Source: Batkoa obscura (taxonomy: Eukaryota; Entomophthoromycota; Entomophthoromycetes; Entomophthorales; Batkoaceae). Taken from it: a DNA stretch of 64,000 bases. The position numbers and the translations under genes are program-made. The notes under the pieces are model-generated. The model did not search any database. It saw only the letters and a list, made by a program, of their open reading frames with translations, and was not told the origin of the DNA. Positions 44,821-56,422 of this stretch are shown here, in pieces. How positions within the stretch are numbered: position 1 is the stretch's first letter; each line of letters starts with the position of its first letter. The DNA is taken from positions 62,001-126,000 of the forward strand of contig JASVEC010000061.1 of NCBI GenBank assembly GCA_030770535.1. The letters run 5' to 3'.

Positions 44821-45696
44821 TATTATATGTTAAAGGTTGACACATGTTAGCTTTTATAATAGACAATAAAATACTTTTTATTTTTTTAATAAAAATTAAT
44901 AAAAATTGTGGCTTTAATTTCCAAAAAAAACTTAAATAGCCTAATATTCTATTTGATTAGATAAACAAATGTTTAAAGTATTTACACATTATCTATTATA
45001 ATTGGAAGTTGGTAACCTTTGATTTCTAGAACACAAAATTGAACTCGCTAAATTGAACAATAAATACTACAAAACTCTTGAATTTTCTAAAAAAAATTTG
45101 AGCTGTATAAAATTAGAATTTTAATTGGAGAGATTCAAATACTTTATTATAATATATAAATAAAAAAAAAAAATCAACTTATCGATGTGATTTATTTCTA
45201 TATCGGAGCTTTATATTTATTACCTTTTCTAAGCTTATTAATTTTTATATATCTTAATAAAATTTTAGAAACATTGTAAATAATTTTAAAATGTATTATC
45301 AAATTCCTTCGTATCAAAAGTAGCATTGAAATCTCTGCGAACAAAAGATGTTGAGAGCTTCTACTTAAATGGCCAGTTGTCTATCTTCTTCTTTTACAAT
45401 TTTAACTATTTAGTAAACCACATGAGGGTTTTGTCCCTTTCAAGAATTTTAAAAAAAGTAGAATTAAATTATTCAAATATTCTATATTTACCCTTTTAAT
45501 ATGACATATTACAATGCTATTTCGAAAGTGTAGGAGCAATAAGTAAAAAACAACACCCAATTTGACTATTAAAAAATTTAAACAAAATTAATAAATTATC
45601 CAATAGTAAATGATGACAACAAAGTAGATTAAATAATAATACTTGGCATGCCAAACACAAAATCTAAGATAAGGTTCCAAAAAATTGTTTTTCATT
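44821..45696. other. AT-rich spacer
   Basis: Nothing recognised apart from the promoter of the following gene. Confidence 0.4.
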
Positions 45697-46558
45697 ATGC
45701 TTACATTTTATGGATTTTTAAACTTGGTATTACAATGTCATTTCAGGTTGTTGAAGGATTTAGCAGGTGATATTATTTAGTATTAATTTATCTATTTTAA
45801 ACTATTAAATAGAAGAATACGCTATTGGACTAATATTCATAGGAATAAGTACAACACTAATAGGGCTGGTTTTTTTACTGTTAAATGAAGAAGCCATAAG
45901 ATATGTCTATTTTTTAAGCGGGTTTCTATTTATAACGCCATTTTCATTAGTACTTGTAATATTGTCATTTCATTTGACTATAGAATACAGTCCAGAACTC
46001 GATAAAGGGGATTCTGTAAAGTACCTAACTCCTTTAATTAGCAAACAGCTCAAATGGTATTATAGTATAAATGTAGGTATAAGTTTATTTCTGGGATTCT
46101 TGGGTTATAAATACAGGAGATTAGGCAGAGTATCCTATTCATTAGTATTATTGCAGCTTATTGTTTTTTATACGCTATCAAGGAATACTTCTACTTTAAT
46201 TCTAGTCCTTATTATTATCTTTTTTTCCATCTCTATCCCTATTATAATTTATAAACTAAATCGCTTATCGGATATAATCATATCTTCCATTACTGGTGGG
46301 CTCTTTTTCTCGTCAGGTTATTTAGTTACATATGCTGGTATCGTAAATACCTTTAAGCCATTAAATTATGGTTATAACATGATTTCTTATTTCTTAACAC
46401 TTGTAGTATTGACTATTATTCCGTTTACAACAGCTCACTTAATATTTATTCAAATTGGTCCTAATCCTATTCAAATCAAAATGTTTACTCTACTACTTAC
46501 CTTTTATTATAAAATAAGGTACAAAGTTCGGCAAAAATTGACTCGTTTTAATTTGTAA
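45697..46558 (+). CDS. Unknown multi-pass membrane protein, 2 exons
   Basis: Exons 45697-45766 and 45813-46558 give 271 residues; the intron is GT-AG. The first exon reads MLTFYGFLNLVLQCHFRLLK; exon 2 opens EEYAIGLIFIGISTTLIGLV and continues without stop. About seven hydrophobic segments are visible (for example LIFIGISTTLIGLVFLLL, FLSGFLFITPFSLVLVILS, YSINVGISLFLGFLGY, LVLIIIFFSISIPIIIY, MISYFLTLVVLTIIPFTT), with a short charged loop SPELDKGDSVKYL and a C-terminal NPIQIKMFTLLL. No family recognised. An incomplete duplicate lies 1.0 kb upstream, and conservation between the two at protein level (SDII, FSSGY, NPIQI) supports it as a real gene. The exon-1 start could differ. Confidence 0.7.
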
Positions 46559-47699
46559 TGAGTAATGAATTGAATTTACTAATTTTTTAAATAAAGTAAC
46601 AGGCTCATTTATTTTTTAGTTTTATAGTTTGTATAATGATTAAAGGAGAAGGTTTATTCTAAAAAATCATTTGAAAGATGTATGAATCTGTTTGATTGGC
46701 TAAAAATGTGCAACATATAATTGACAATTTAGCCTACACAAAATTTACTGCTTTTAGTTTAGCATAATAAACCGAACTTAACTGTAAAGAATATGACAGT
46801 GCATATACAAAATATTGATATCCTCAAGTCACTCATAATACAATAGGTTAATAAAATAATGTAAAAATATTCTAAGTGGTTTAAAAGATCATCATAGGGC
46901 TCAGGTTGTTAAATACTATTAAAATATCATGAATGGTGAATTTATTATTATTGGAAAACTAATACTGCTAAAATATTTTCAATGAAGTGTGTTAAACACT
47001 AGTTTTCTTATTAAATATTGGAAGAGTTTATGCTCTAAAGTGGTCTAATAGCAAATTTAGAAATTAGAGAAGAGGTTTAACAAGTAAGGTTTTATTGCCC
47101 ACTATAGTTTTTGGGTAGGAATGTCTTAGTGAATTCAAACTCACTGCTCTATGGTATCTTTTATCACATGTAAGAGAGTTTTTGAGCTATAGATATGAAG
47201 GAAGCTATATAATAAAGGTGAAGAGAGACAAAGTTTATGATTTGCATTAATTTGTGTTAATGCACTGTACCAAACTTAAATTATAGTTATTTATCTGTAG
47301 AAAACATTTGAACTTTATATTTTAAATAATAGTCTGGATTTTACAAACAATGATAGCTTAGTTGTTATTTTTAGCGATATCCTGCGTTGAAATAAAAATT
47401 AATACAGTATATATAGCATAGTATAATATAATATTTGTAGCTAAGCAGTATGTAAATATTAAAAAGTAGTATATAAAACAAAAAAATGTAGAAAGCATAG
47501 ATAATAGTCAGTTTAAAAGCTGTTATAGTAAAAAGTTTAGTACAAAACATTAAATCTTTAAAAAAAAGAGGAATCAAACATAACTATCTTTTTATCGTTC
47601 CACTATTATCTTTTAAAATTTCTGCTATTGTTTCAGTCATTTTTATATTAAGCTAACTAATTTTCAAGATAAATGGGGATTTGAGCGAAGACATCAAAA
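46559..47699. other. AT-rich spacer
   Basis: No gene recognised. The open frame at 47371-47577 (minus) consists of Tyr/Ile/Phe-rich AT sequence and is not supported. Confidence 0.4.
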
Positions 47700-49330
47700 G
47701 TTGCTTTTCTTTTTAAAGGTATTCCGTTGAGTATTTACTATCTCCTCGGTACCGTATTATGAAAACCAAACAGGTAGAAAAAGGTGGATAATCAAGGCCA
47801 AGTGTATATTTATGCGAAGCTATAGCAATAATACCAGTTAATAAATAATATTTTATTATTATAGCATTGATATAATTTTGTACACTTGTATTAATGTTTT
47901 TATCAAACATATATTCTTCATATTTATAAGCCTTTTTTCATTCGATGCATAAAAGTGAATTGAATAAACATAAAAATTAATGTGGAGATAAAAATAAATA
48001 AAGCAATTTTGATGATTTTTGATAGTTGCTTTCAAATCACAATTTTTCACTTTTAGTAAAATACTATTCATAATATCAGAATATTTTTCTTTAACTGCAA
48101 ACGTTTTGGATATGATTTCCTTTAAAACATTACTAAATTTAGATTGATCTTCGACTCCCATTGCCTTCTCTTCAATTAAACGTAAGCTTAAAGAAATTAT
48201 ACTTAATATGTGATAAAATTTCTGTACTTTTAAAAAACAATATTGTTGAGCTGCTTTTTCATCTATATTTAAACTAACCCAAGCATAACTAAATTTGCTC
48301 ATAAAATATCTGTTCAGTCTCTTCAGTTCTAATGGAAATAGAGGTTCAGCAAGTCATAATCCAAAATTTAATGAGATTCCATTGTAAAAAGTATTTAATT
48401 TACAATGAGTGTAAACTTGCTCAGTGTTAATCTCTTTAGAAAGCTTCTTTAGTGATTGACTTAACCTTACTATAGACGATATTATGTAACAATGAAATAA
48501 AAGAAGCCCTTTGTTGCTAGAAATCTATGGGAAATGTAGAATTCCAGTTATTAATATAAATATTGTTTGTACATTTCCTAAATTGCGTTAAATTTTAGAA
48601 ACATTCAAGATAAAATTATAAAGCTTTTCTTTAAGTTATTTAATCGAATTTTTTACTTCTGTTTGTTCCATACGCAAAAAAAACATTTAAAAATACTGCT
48701 AATTTAAAAGTAAAGGGTGCGAAGCAAAGGTAAACTTTGTTCCATAAAATAAAGGAAATTCTATATTAACAAATTTAAATTAATACCTACTTGTTTTAAA
48801 ATAGGTCCAATATCAAGGGTGGGCTCATTTAGCGTTTTAAATACAAAGGGCAATTTTTTACGATTAGAAGTTATCAAAGCCAATTTATGTGTAAACATAA
48901 TGGATAGGTTTAGGCTTTTACTAAGAAAACATGGTGATAAGTTTTGAAAAAAGTTAAGAAGTTCTCTAATATTGACTTCCTTTGAACTTTACTAAAAATC
49001 ACAAGGGCATTATGTGGGAAATTGAAATCCTTTGGTAATTTTAATAGTTGATATTTGATCATTTTAGATTGTGAGTGTTTTGATCTACTTTTTTATTCTA
49101 CAAAAACAGAATCAACATTTAAGCTGACTTTAGATTTAATTGTTACTTTTCCTGATTCGTATTCGCTGTGTCCTTTTTTGTTGCATTTAAACTCTGTTTT
49201 TAAAGTATATTCTATATATTTCTTTATGTATATCATACTTTTTGATAGTAGTCTACCACATTTAAAATGCTTTAAAAATATTAATTACATCTGTATTCTC
49301 TTTTATCCAATTTTGATATACTTTGTCGTT
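47700..49330 (-). pseudogene. Zn2Cys6 transcription factor pseudogene (fourth large copy)
   Basis: Minus-strand fragments are collinear with genes A-C. Near the 3' end, HKYTLGLDYPPFSTCLVFII RY matches HKFSLTLDCPNITLSMMLIL RF of C; 48302-47859 holds the middle of the C-terminal half (AQQYCFLKVQKFYHILS); at 49280-49190 KCGRLLSKSMIYIKKYIEYT aligns with KCDRVLPLCNNCIKKKLPCT of B, with most zinc-binding cysteines replaced. Several frame changes and stops separate the pieces. The loss of the cysteines shows the gene is long dead. Confidence 0.75.
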
Positions 49331-50379
49331 CGATAAATTCAAAAGGATTAAAACATTAATTGCAGCCCATTATATAGCACCATAAAGGATTCAAAGAACC
49401 CTTTTTTAAAATTCAACTAAAAAGTAAAGTAAGAATACAAGATCAAATTGTTATAATTTTCCTAATAAATTTGGTCAAACAAGTAGTGATGTTTTTTTTG
49501 TTTCATTACTTTTTCCATCTTTTAAGCGCTATTTGAGTGGAAAAATTGTTAGTAAAATTCTTAAATACAAAAATACATCCCCAAATGGTGCTTTAATAAT
49601 CCGATTTGTTAAAATTTACACTCCTGACTAAAACTGTTGCTATTCTAGTATTTACGGCAGCTCAAGCGATATCAAACAAATATGTTAACTCATATAATAT
49701 AACAAACCCAGGATTTAAGCTATTTATTAAGATATTATTGAAATTGTATTAAAATCATATTAAGTGAACCTTAAAATGTTGTAGGTAGAGTGATATTTAC
49801 AATTATTCATATTAAAGCTTATAGTTTTTTTTTGAAATGAGCGGTGAAAATAAAAACAACAGTATCACTATTAAATAAGTAGTAGGGTCAATTCATCAAA
49901 AAAATTCATTTGAGCCTAAAATTGTGACAACTATTAACACTGTAGAAAAAGATAGTTGTTCCCCAAAGTGGCATAATAAACATACATGCTGAAGCGTTTA
50001 AACTATTTAAAAGGATTAGCGGTATCTTATACTACAGAGTTAATAAAGAGGAGCAACATGACTGTTTAGGATATTGTAATTTAAATTTGCTGTATAATAA
50101 TTTAAAGGGGATATCTATCTTAGTTAAAGTTTATATAGTTGATGTCGTTAATCCTTGGTTTAATAATAGTTAGCGTATTTATGTATGACTGAGGAGAAAT
50201 CAAGGTGGTAATAAAAATTTGTTTTTTGGATACTCTTAATTGAAGTGTTAATGATAAATCAAGGCAAAGCTTATATCAAAACCTCTAGAAACTTAATGTT
50301 ACGAGTTAACATGAAACACATATAAACCGAGTTTAAATATGAGTAAAACAAAAACCTAAAAGTGTAGCATTTAAGAGTT
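49331..50379. other. Intergenic region with one MITE
   Basis: MITE at 49484-49585. Nothing else recognised. Confidence 0.5.
49484..49585 (+). mobile_element. MITE copy, 5' end shortened
   Basis: TAGTGATG at the 5' side, ACATCCCCAAA at the 3' side, complete core. Confidence 0.86.
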
Positions 50380-50960
50380 TTGAATTCTTGACTTAAACTG
50401 TTGTAACATCATATTATTCTTTTGCAATTTTAGTTCCTTGTGACTTTGGATTTGATTTAATATAGTTTCCCTTATCTATTTCAAATCTTATCATGAACTT
50501 TCATATCTATTTGAATTATGTATCTTACTTACTTGTGATAAAAAAAAGCTAAATAAAAATCTTTTTTGAAATCTATTGTATCCTATATTTCTTTACTTGA
50601 AGTTCCTGTCTTCCATTACTTTCATGGTAATTTTTGATTATGTAATAAACTCCCCTGTAATCCCCTAATATAAAATATAAAATCGATATTGATGGTAATT
50701 TAATTAAGGCAATAATAACATGTTCAAGTAAAAAGCTTTAATTCAGGTCAAAAATTATAAGTATAGGTGAGTTTTTTAATGATAATGTATTTTGATTTAA
50801 TCTTATATCTAGAGAAAATATCACTGTTTAGAAAGTCCAAATTACAAGTTGATTGATAACAATGTAGATTATGGATTGTATGATTTGTTGTTGAAGGTTT
50901 CCCTTACATCATTTTATATTAGAAATTTGGAGTCTCCTTTGATTGTTTCATCTTATATTG
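50380..50960 (-). pseudogene. Decayed copy of the 52026-52926 gene
   Basis: Plus-strand stretches here run parallel to the intact gene: GCTTTAATTCAGG at 50736 versus 52630, TGATTTAATCTT, GAAAATA(T/A)C(A/C)C at ~50815 versus 52713, and ATTATGTATCTTAC at ~50515 versus 52410. The interval between the matches is about the same in both, so this is a whole duplicate rather than a dispersed fragment. Reading frame is lost. The open frame at 50849-51058 is antisense chance. Confidence 0.65.
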
Positions 50961-52025
50961 GTAAATTAGAATCTTTATTAGAGAATACTATTGATTCTAT
51001 CATTAGCCTTAAAATAATTTTACTAGATACCATATCATATATTTTAATTAAACGATAAGCTTTATAATGAATCTATATTAGTTATATATTCTAGGTTATT
51101 TACTTCTCTAAAGTCTGAATTTAGTTATGTAGTTACCAAAAGCCTTATATTTGATGTTTTTTAATTCAAAGGCATCACAGGTATTGTGTTATTCAATTCC
51201 TAGTAAAAATTAAGTCAGGTATCCATAGAAGTAGGTGGGAAACCAAATAATGAGCTGTCCTTAAGAGGATTAAGGAATGAGTTCACAATCTGGGTATCAG
51301 CACTGTTGAAAAGTTGAGATAAAAGAGGTTTGGATAATCGGCTCCAGGGTAAGATAAAGAGGGTGATAGTTAGCTTTAACTCTAAGAAATTCGAGGTTTT
51401 TTATCCTGAATAAAGTGAGGTCAGAGGCGTAGATTTGGAATATGAAGATTAGTTTCAAGTGATCAGAAGCAGTAGACAAAATAGTTGAAAAGATTGTGGT
51501 GAAATAGATTGAAGGAAGGGTTTGCTTTCAAAAGATAGTTAAAATGCTAGGAAAGTCGACCAACTTTTCAGAATAAGGAAGAGTCAAATAAAAGGAAGAG
51601 ACCCAAGCATCATACCATAGCTTGGAAGGATTGGAGAGAAAAGCCTTCTTTTTCTTATTATTTGATGTTTATTTTAAGTTATTTTCAATCCTTTTAAAAT
51701 CAACTAATTTGTAAGATATTATGATATTATGGAATAGACTTTATTTAAATATGTGGATGCTTTGTGAATAAATCCACTTATTTTACAAAAAAGCAATATT
51801 TTAATTAAAATATTGTAGTATAATTCTAGAATTTTTATTATATGGGGATGTATTTTTATGTTTAAGAACTTTACTAACAAATTTTCCGCTCAAATAGTAC
51901 TTAAAAGATAGAAAAAGTAATGAGGCCAAAAAAAACACCCCCATATGAAGAATAGATAAAATAGATTATTTAAGAAAAAGTTAAACAAGGCCATTAATCA
52001 TTTATTTTAATTATTAGTTATAATA
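50961..52025. other. Intergenic region with one MITE
   Basis: MITE at 51841-51945. The stretch 51170-51650 is richer in G on the plus strand and might be an eroded gene, but nothing was recognised. Confidence 0.45.
51841..51945 (-). mobile_element. MITE copy, reverse orientation, well preserved
   Basis: TATGGGGATGTATTTTTA to ACCCCCATA, TA on both sides. Confidence 0.92.
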
Positions 52026-52926
52026 CTATATTTCATAATTAACACTTTTGATATTATGAAGGTTTTCCAGAAACCAGGTATCTATTGACACATCCATAGT
52101 GAATAAAGCCTTTAGTTTATAGCCAAAGTTTTTTTTGAAGATGACCTTATGCCAAGGATTCTTAATAAAGTAACTGAATCTATTACTATTTTGGATTTTA
52201 ATTTGGTTTTTATTTAATACATACTTGACATCAATATTACTATAGCAACTATTAGCATTTAAAGCTTTTATGATTTTTTGAGTTAATAGATCGTAGTCCC
52301 ACACTACCTCTTTTATTATATTTATTCTTTTTAATTTTGCATCGGAATTTATATAACTTTTAATTGTTTGCTCTAATTCTTGTTCTGAATTATCATCTTC
52401 ATTTGGATTATGTATCTTACCTTTTTTTGATATGAAAGAAGTTAAATCAAACTCTTTTTCGAAACCTATTACTTCTCGAACTTTTAATGATTGACGTTCT
52501 ACTATTGTATTATTTTCAAAATAAAACTCAGTTACACTATAACTTTCTTTACGATTTCCTAATAAAAAGTCTTGGTTAGCCAATTATGATCTTTTAACTA
52601 ATATAAAGATATTTACCTCGTATACAAAGCTTTAATTCAGGCTTAACATTATAAGTGGTAATAAAATCTCTCAATAATGTAGCATCCTGATTTAATCTTT
52701 CATCCTGTGAAAATAACCCAGTTTCAGAAATTTCAACTCGTAAGTTAGTTGGTAATAGAAGTTCTGTATTATTTAGTTCGTCATCATTGATTTCCCTTCT
52801 ATTACTATTTAATGAATATTGAGGGGTATCTCTAACTACTTCATCATAAGTTGGTAATTCTGAGTATCTACTAGAACAAGCTGTCTGTCCTATGTTTAAG
52901 TTTAAGATGTTTTCGTTTGCTATCAT
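52026..52926 (-). CDS. Unknown protein, 2 exons
   Basis: Exon 1 52926-52617 and exon 2 52570-52026 give 284 residues. The intron is 46 nt, GT-AG, with a GGCTAACC branch site; an apparent second start (MANQDF) at 52583 falls inside it. I do not recognise the family. The N-terminus carries SELPTYDEVVRDTPQYS, which resembles the PxY-type motifs that bind WW-domain ubiquitin ligases of the Rsp5 type, in a region likely to be disordered. The C-terminal half is mixed alpha/beta in appearance (NPWHKVIFKKNFGYKLKALF) without signal peptide or membrane segment. A decayed duplicate lies about 1.1 kb downstream at 50380-50960, same orientation. Confidence 0.7.
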
Positions 52927-53563
52927 TTTTTTAGTTAAAAAATAAATTTATACTGTTAGATTTTTATTACTTATATAGCCTAACCTTTTTTCTAAAGCAT
53001 AGAGTTATTACATAGTTATTGAGATTTTATCATTTGATATTGATTTTAATTAAGCTTTAATAATTTAAGAGTGAAAGTAATTTTCTAAAATATCATCACG
53101 TTATAAACACTATTCAAAGTAGTTTTAATTTTAGAAATACTGTATTTAACTATTATCCGATTTGATTAGCTTTATTTCTTATTTTAATTTTATAGCATAA
53201 AACAACAACCAACACTTTAAAATAATTTCACGTTTTTAATTGAGAAAGTACTTTTTAAAAAATAAAAAAAGTAGAAAAAAGTAAAAAAGAAATCAGATAG
53301 TAAAAACAATTTAAAGTATATAATAATATATCCTTTATTTAAAAGTTACATTATAGAATAAAAAATTTGTTGGCAGTTAAAAAAAACAATATAAAATTTT
53401 ATTTCTCAAAGTTTATTAAAGCCTATTAGTTAAAAATCAAGTAAAGTTTAAATATTACTTTAAGTTTTATTTATAATATTTTATTAATTTTATAAAAATC
53501 CATTATATTACTTTTATATTTTTTATTGTATATTAAATTTATAACTTTTTAGAAACTTAAAAA

Positions 53564-53667
53564 TATAAAGATATTTTTCTTAATTTTATCACTTTCTCTA
53601 TTTTTAAGTACTATTTGAATAAAAAAAGTATTAAAAAAATTTTCAAATGAAAAAATATACAACTGTA
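53564..53667 (+). mobile_element. Degenerate MITE copy
   Basis: Core partly readable (TATCACTTTCTCTATTTTTA, AGTACTATTTGAAT); ends AT-shifted, so an old copy. Confidence 0.6.
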
Positions 53668-53848
53668 TACTTTTTTATTAGCTAATTGCAAATTACAATT
53701 TAAAACTAATAAATATATAAAATTATATAATGGATATAGATAAGTTTAAAGCTTTAATTTTAACTAAAAATAAGATTTATTTATTTGTTTTTTACTTAAT
53801 ATAAGATCTTAAACTTTTTTTAAGTACTTGATAAAAAGAACATTACTA

Positions 53849-53950
53849 TATGGGGGTGTTTTTTTTGACCTCATTACTTTTTCCATCTTTTAAGCGCTAT
53901 TTGAGTGGAAAGATTGTAGTAAAATCTTAAACAAAAAACACAATCCCATG
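53849..53950 (+). mobile_element. MITE copy
   Basis: TATGGGGGTG to ACAATCCCATG, intact core. Confidence 0.87.
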
Positions 53951-54141
53951 TTATCAAAAAGGCTTAGTGGTTTTATCAAAAGTATAGCATCAATAAATAA
54001 TTTAATAAAAAAGCTTTAAGTTGTCATACTAGTTTTTTTCATATTTTGATTAAATATAAATATTAAAATAAAGAGATAAGGTCTTTTGCGATTAGATGAT
54101 AAATATTTTTGTAGAAATCGAAAAAAATTCTGAATTAACTA

Positions 54142-54713
54142 TATGGGAGTGCTTTTTTTAACTTCTGTGAAATCTGGTACTCAGTGTTTGGAGTCAAGAA
54201 CAGCTATTGCTGGGTTGACTACACTATAAGTCGAGAGGTTTTAGTTTATGTGACTAAGATAGACTTGGATTATGAGGAATAGCACGTAATAGGTTGCAAG
54301 CTATATAAGACAAATAGAATAGACAATACTAATATAAAATCTATGTAAAATACTATTAAGAAAACTTAGTGGCTTTATTAAATGTTCGAGATATCAAGGA
54401 ACAATTCAGTTAAAAAGCCTCGAACTACTATACTCTGTAAACTCTTTTATACTCTGAAAAGTATAAATATCAAAATGAGAAGATAATATTCTTGGGATGG
54501 AGCTAGAAATTCTCATAGCAAATCAAACTAAGAACGTGGGATTGATTTTCTCTGAACTCGAGAACACAACAGCTTAGGCGATTGTTATTCTATAATCAAC
54601 CATGGGACTGACAAAGCGATATTTCACACTTCTTTATTTTTTCTATCTTTTAAGCGCTATTTGAGCGGAAGATTTGTTAGTAAAATTCTTAAACACAAAA
54701 GCACATCCTCATA
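54142..54713 (+). mobile_element. MITE copy split by an inserted element
   Basis: Left part 54142-54165 (TATGGGAGTG to AACTTC) and right part 54628-54713 (CTTTTAAGCGCTATTTGAGC to ACATCCTCATA) make up one MITE around a 462-bp insertion. Confidence 0.88.
54166..54627 (+). mobile_element. Second short element (TGTGAAAT ends) nested in a MITE
   Basis: 462 bp bounded by TGTGAAAT and ATTTCAC(A) as inverted ends and by ACTTC on both sides as likely target duplication (54161-54165, 54628-54632). No coding capacity. Relatives: 17735-17918 (reverse) and a fragment near 54765-54820. Confidence 0.75.
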
Positions 54714-54764
54714 TTGTGTAAATCATAATCAAGTTGCAAAATTGTAACTAATTTTATAAGCAAG

Positions 54765-54820
54765 TTAGATGATTGTTATATTATGACTAATCATAGAGCT
54801 GATAAAGTAGTATTCCATAT
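54765..54820 (+). repeat. Fragment of the second short element
   Basis: GATTGTTATATTATGACTAA to TAGTATTCCAT parallels the right end of the element at 54166-54627 (GATTGTTATTCTATAATCAA to GATATTTCAC). Confidence 0.6.
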
Positions 54821-55840
54821 TTATAATAATAAAGGAATTATTAGAAACATATTAAATATCATACTTATAAATATTTTTACTAAAAGTTTTTATATCTTTA
54901 TTAAATAAGCTATTAGATAAAAAAAACTATATTTCATATACCTCAATATAAAATAAATTTTGCATAAAAAAAGTAAATATGTTATGTATTTATCAAAAAA
55001 ATTAGGATTTGAAGTGAAATTAAGGTCTTTGCACTATTTAATTTAGCATATTAAAATCTTAGATTTTAATCAGTTTCTCAATTTTAATAAAAATTAATGT
55101 TGTAAATTTGTGTTTGTTATCTAATTTAAATGCTATTATAATTTCAATTTGGACAAATAAATAACATACACACGTTCATAAAAATCATACAAATTTAATT
55201 TTTTTTATAAATGGGCCAATAATAAAATTTAATATCATCCAGTTATTGAACAAAATACCCTGTTTTCACCTAACTGACTACAGTTTAATACTTAATGTAT
55301 ATAATAGACTTTGCTATATCATGTTATTGGCCAATAACATGCTATAAAAAAGTTCAATCATTGAATAAAATACTCATCTTTATCTAGATAATTACAACTT
55401 AATACTTAGAGTGAATATTAAAGATTATTCCCAAATTACTAATAATGTAGTATAATACCATTTTTATATGTAAGAATATCAATTCTAAAAATCAAGAGCT
55501 TTATTGTCTCAAAGCTAGTCTCAGTTATTTGGAGAGTATCACTAATGGCTACACATCTGTTACGAAAATTCATAGTTTTAAACCTATTGGCTCAAAATCA
55601 AGAACATTTGAGTTGTGGTGATGTTGGTATGAAGATTTTCATCCTTTTTTTGACTGTTATCATAACAAATATTTGCAAATTTTGTAAGCTTTGGGATTCC
55701 TTAAAGATTCTACTACTAGCTCTGACTTTGAATAAAGGGCTTTACTTTTTTAGGAGATTCTTATAAAACATTACGAGTTTATTTGCTTGCCATTTGCTAA
55801 ATCCCTGGCCTGGATCTTCCACCTTACTTTTTACCTTCTG

Positions 55841-55940
55841 TATGGAAATGTATTTTCTGTTTGAGAATTTTACTGATAATCTTTCCACTCAAATAGCGTT
55901 TGAGAGATGGAAAAAGTATTGAAACAAAAAAAAACATATA
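55841..55940 (-). mobile_element. MITE copy, left half of an inverted pair
   Basis: TATGGAAATG to ACATATA; reverse orientation; shares a TA with the next copy. Confidence 0.87.
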
Positions 55941-56042
55941 TGGAGATGTTTTTTTAACTTCATTACTTTTTTCGTCTTTTAAGCACTGTTTGAGTGGAAA
56001 GATTATCAGTAAAATTCTTAAACAAAAAAATACATTCCCATA
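55939..56042 (+). mobile_element. MITE copy, right half of an inverted pair
   Basis: TATGGAGATG to ACATTCCCATA. With its neighbour it makes a ~200-bp imperfect palindrome. Confidence 0.88.
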
Positions 56043-56321
56043 TATTGATTTAACTGCTTCTACAACGCCGGTTCCAGTTTTCTTTCTTGAATGAGCTTCT
56101 TTGGTGAAAAGAAAGGATAAATACGCTTTGAATATAGCAAACATAATCTCTAAAGATTTGGAAAGGTCAGTTTTTTCATATTTCTTCGTAATGTCCTTAA
56201 ACATCCTTTATCTGTCGATATAAACTAGCACCCTTTTTTTGAAGTAAAATACTGTTATTCCGATAAAAATTTAATGTCTATAAAAAAAGTCAAATGCTTT
56301 GAATAATGACTAAAGTTTAAA

Positions 56322-56422
56322 TAAGGATATGTTTTTTTGTTTAAGAACCTTATTAACAATCTTTCTGTTCAAATAGCACTTAAAAATAGAAAAATAATGA
56401 AGCCAAAAAAAACATCTCCAAA
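56322..56422 (-). mobile_element. MITE copy, reverse orientation
   Basis: TAAGGATATG to ACATCTCCAAA, core intact. Confidence 0.85.
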
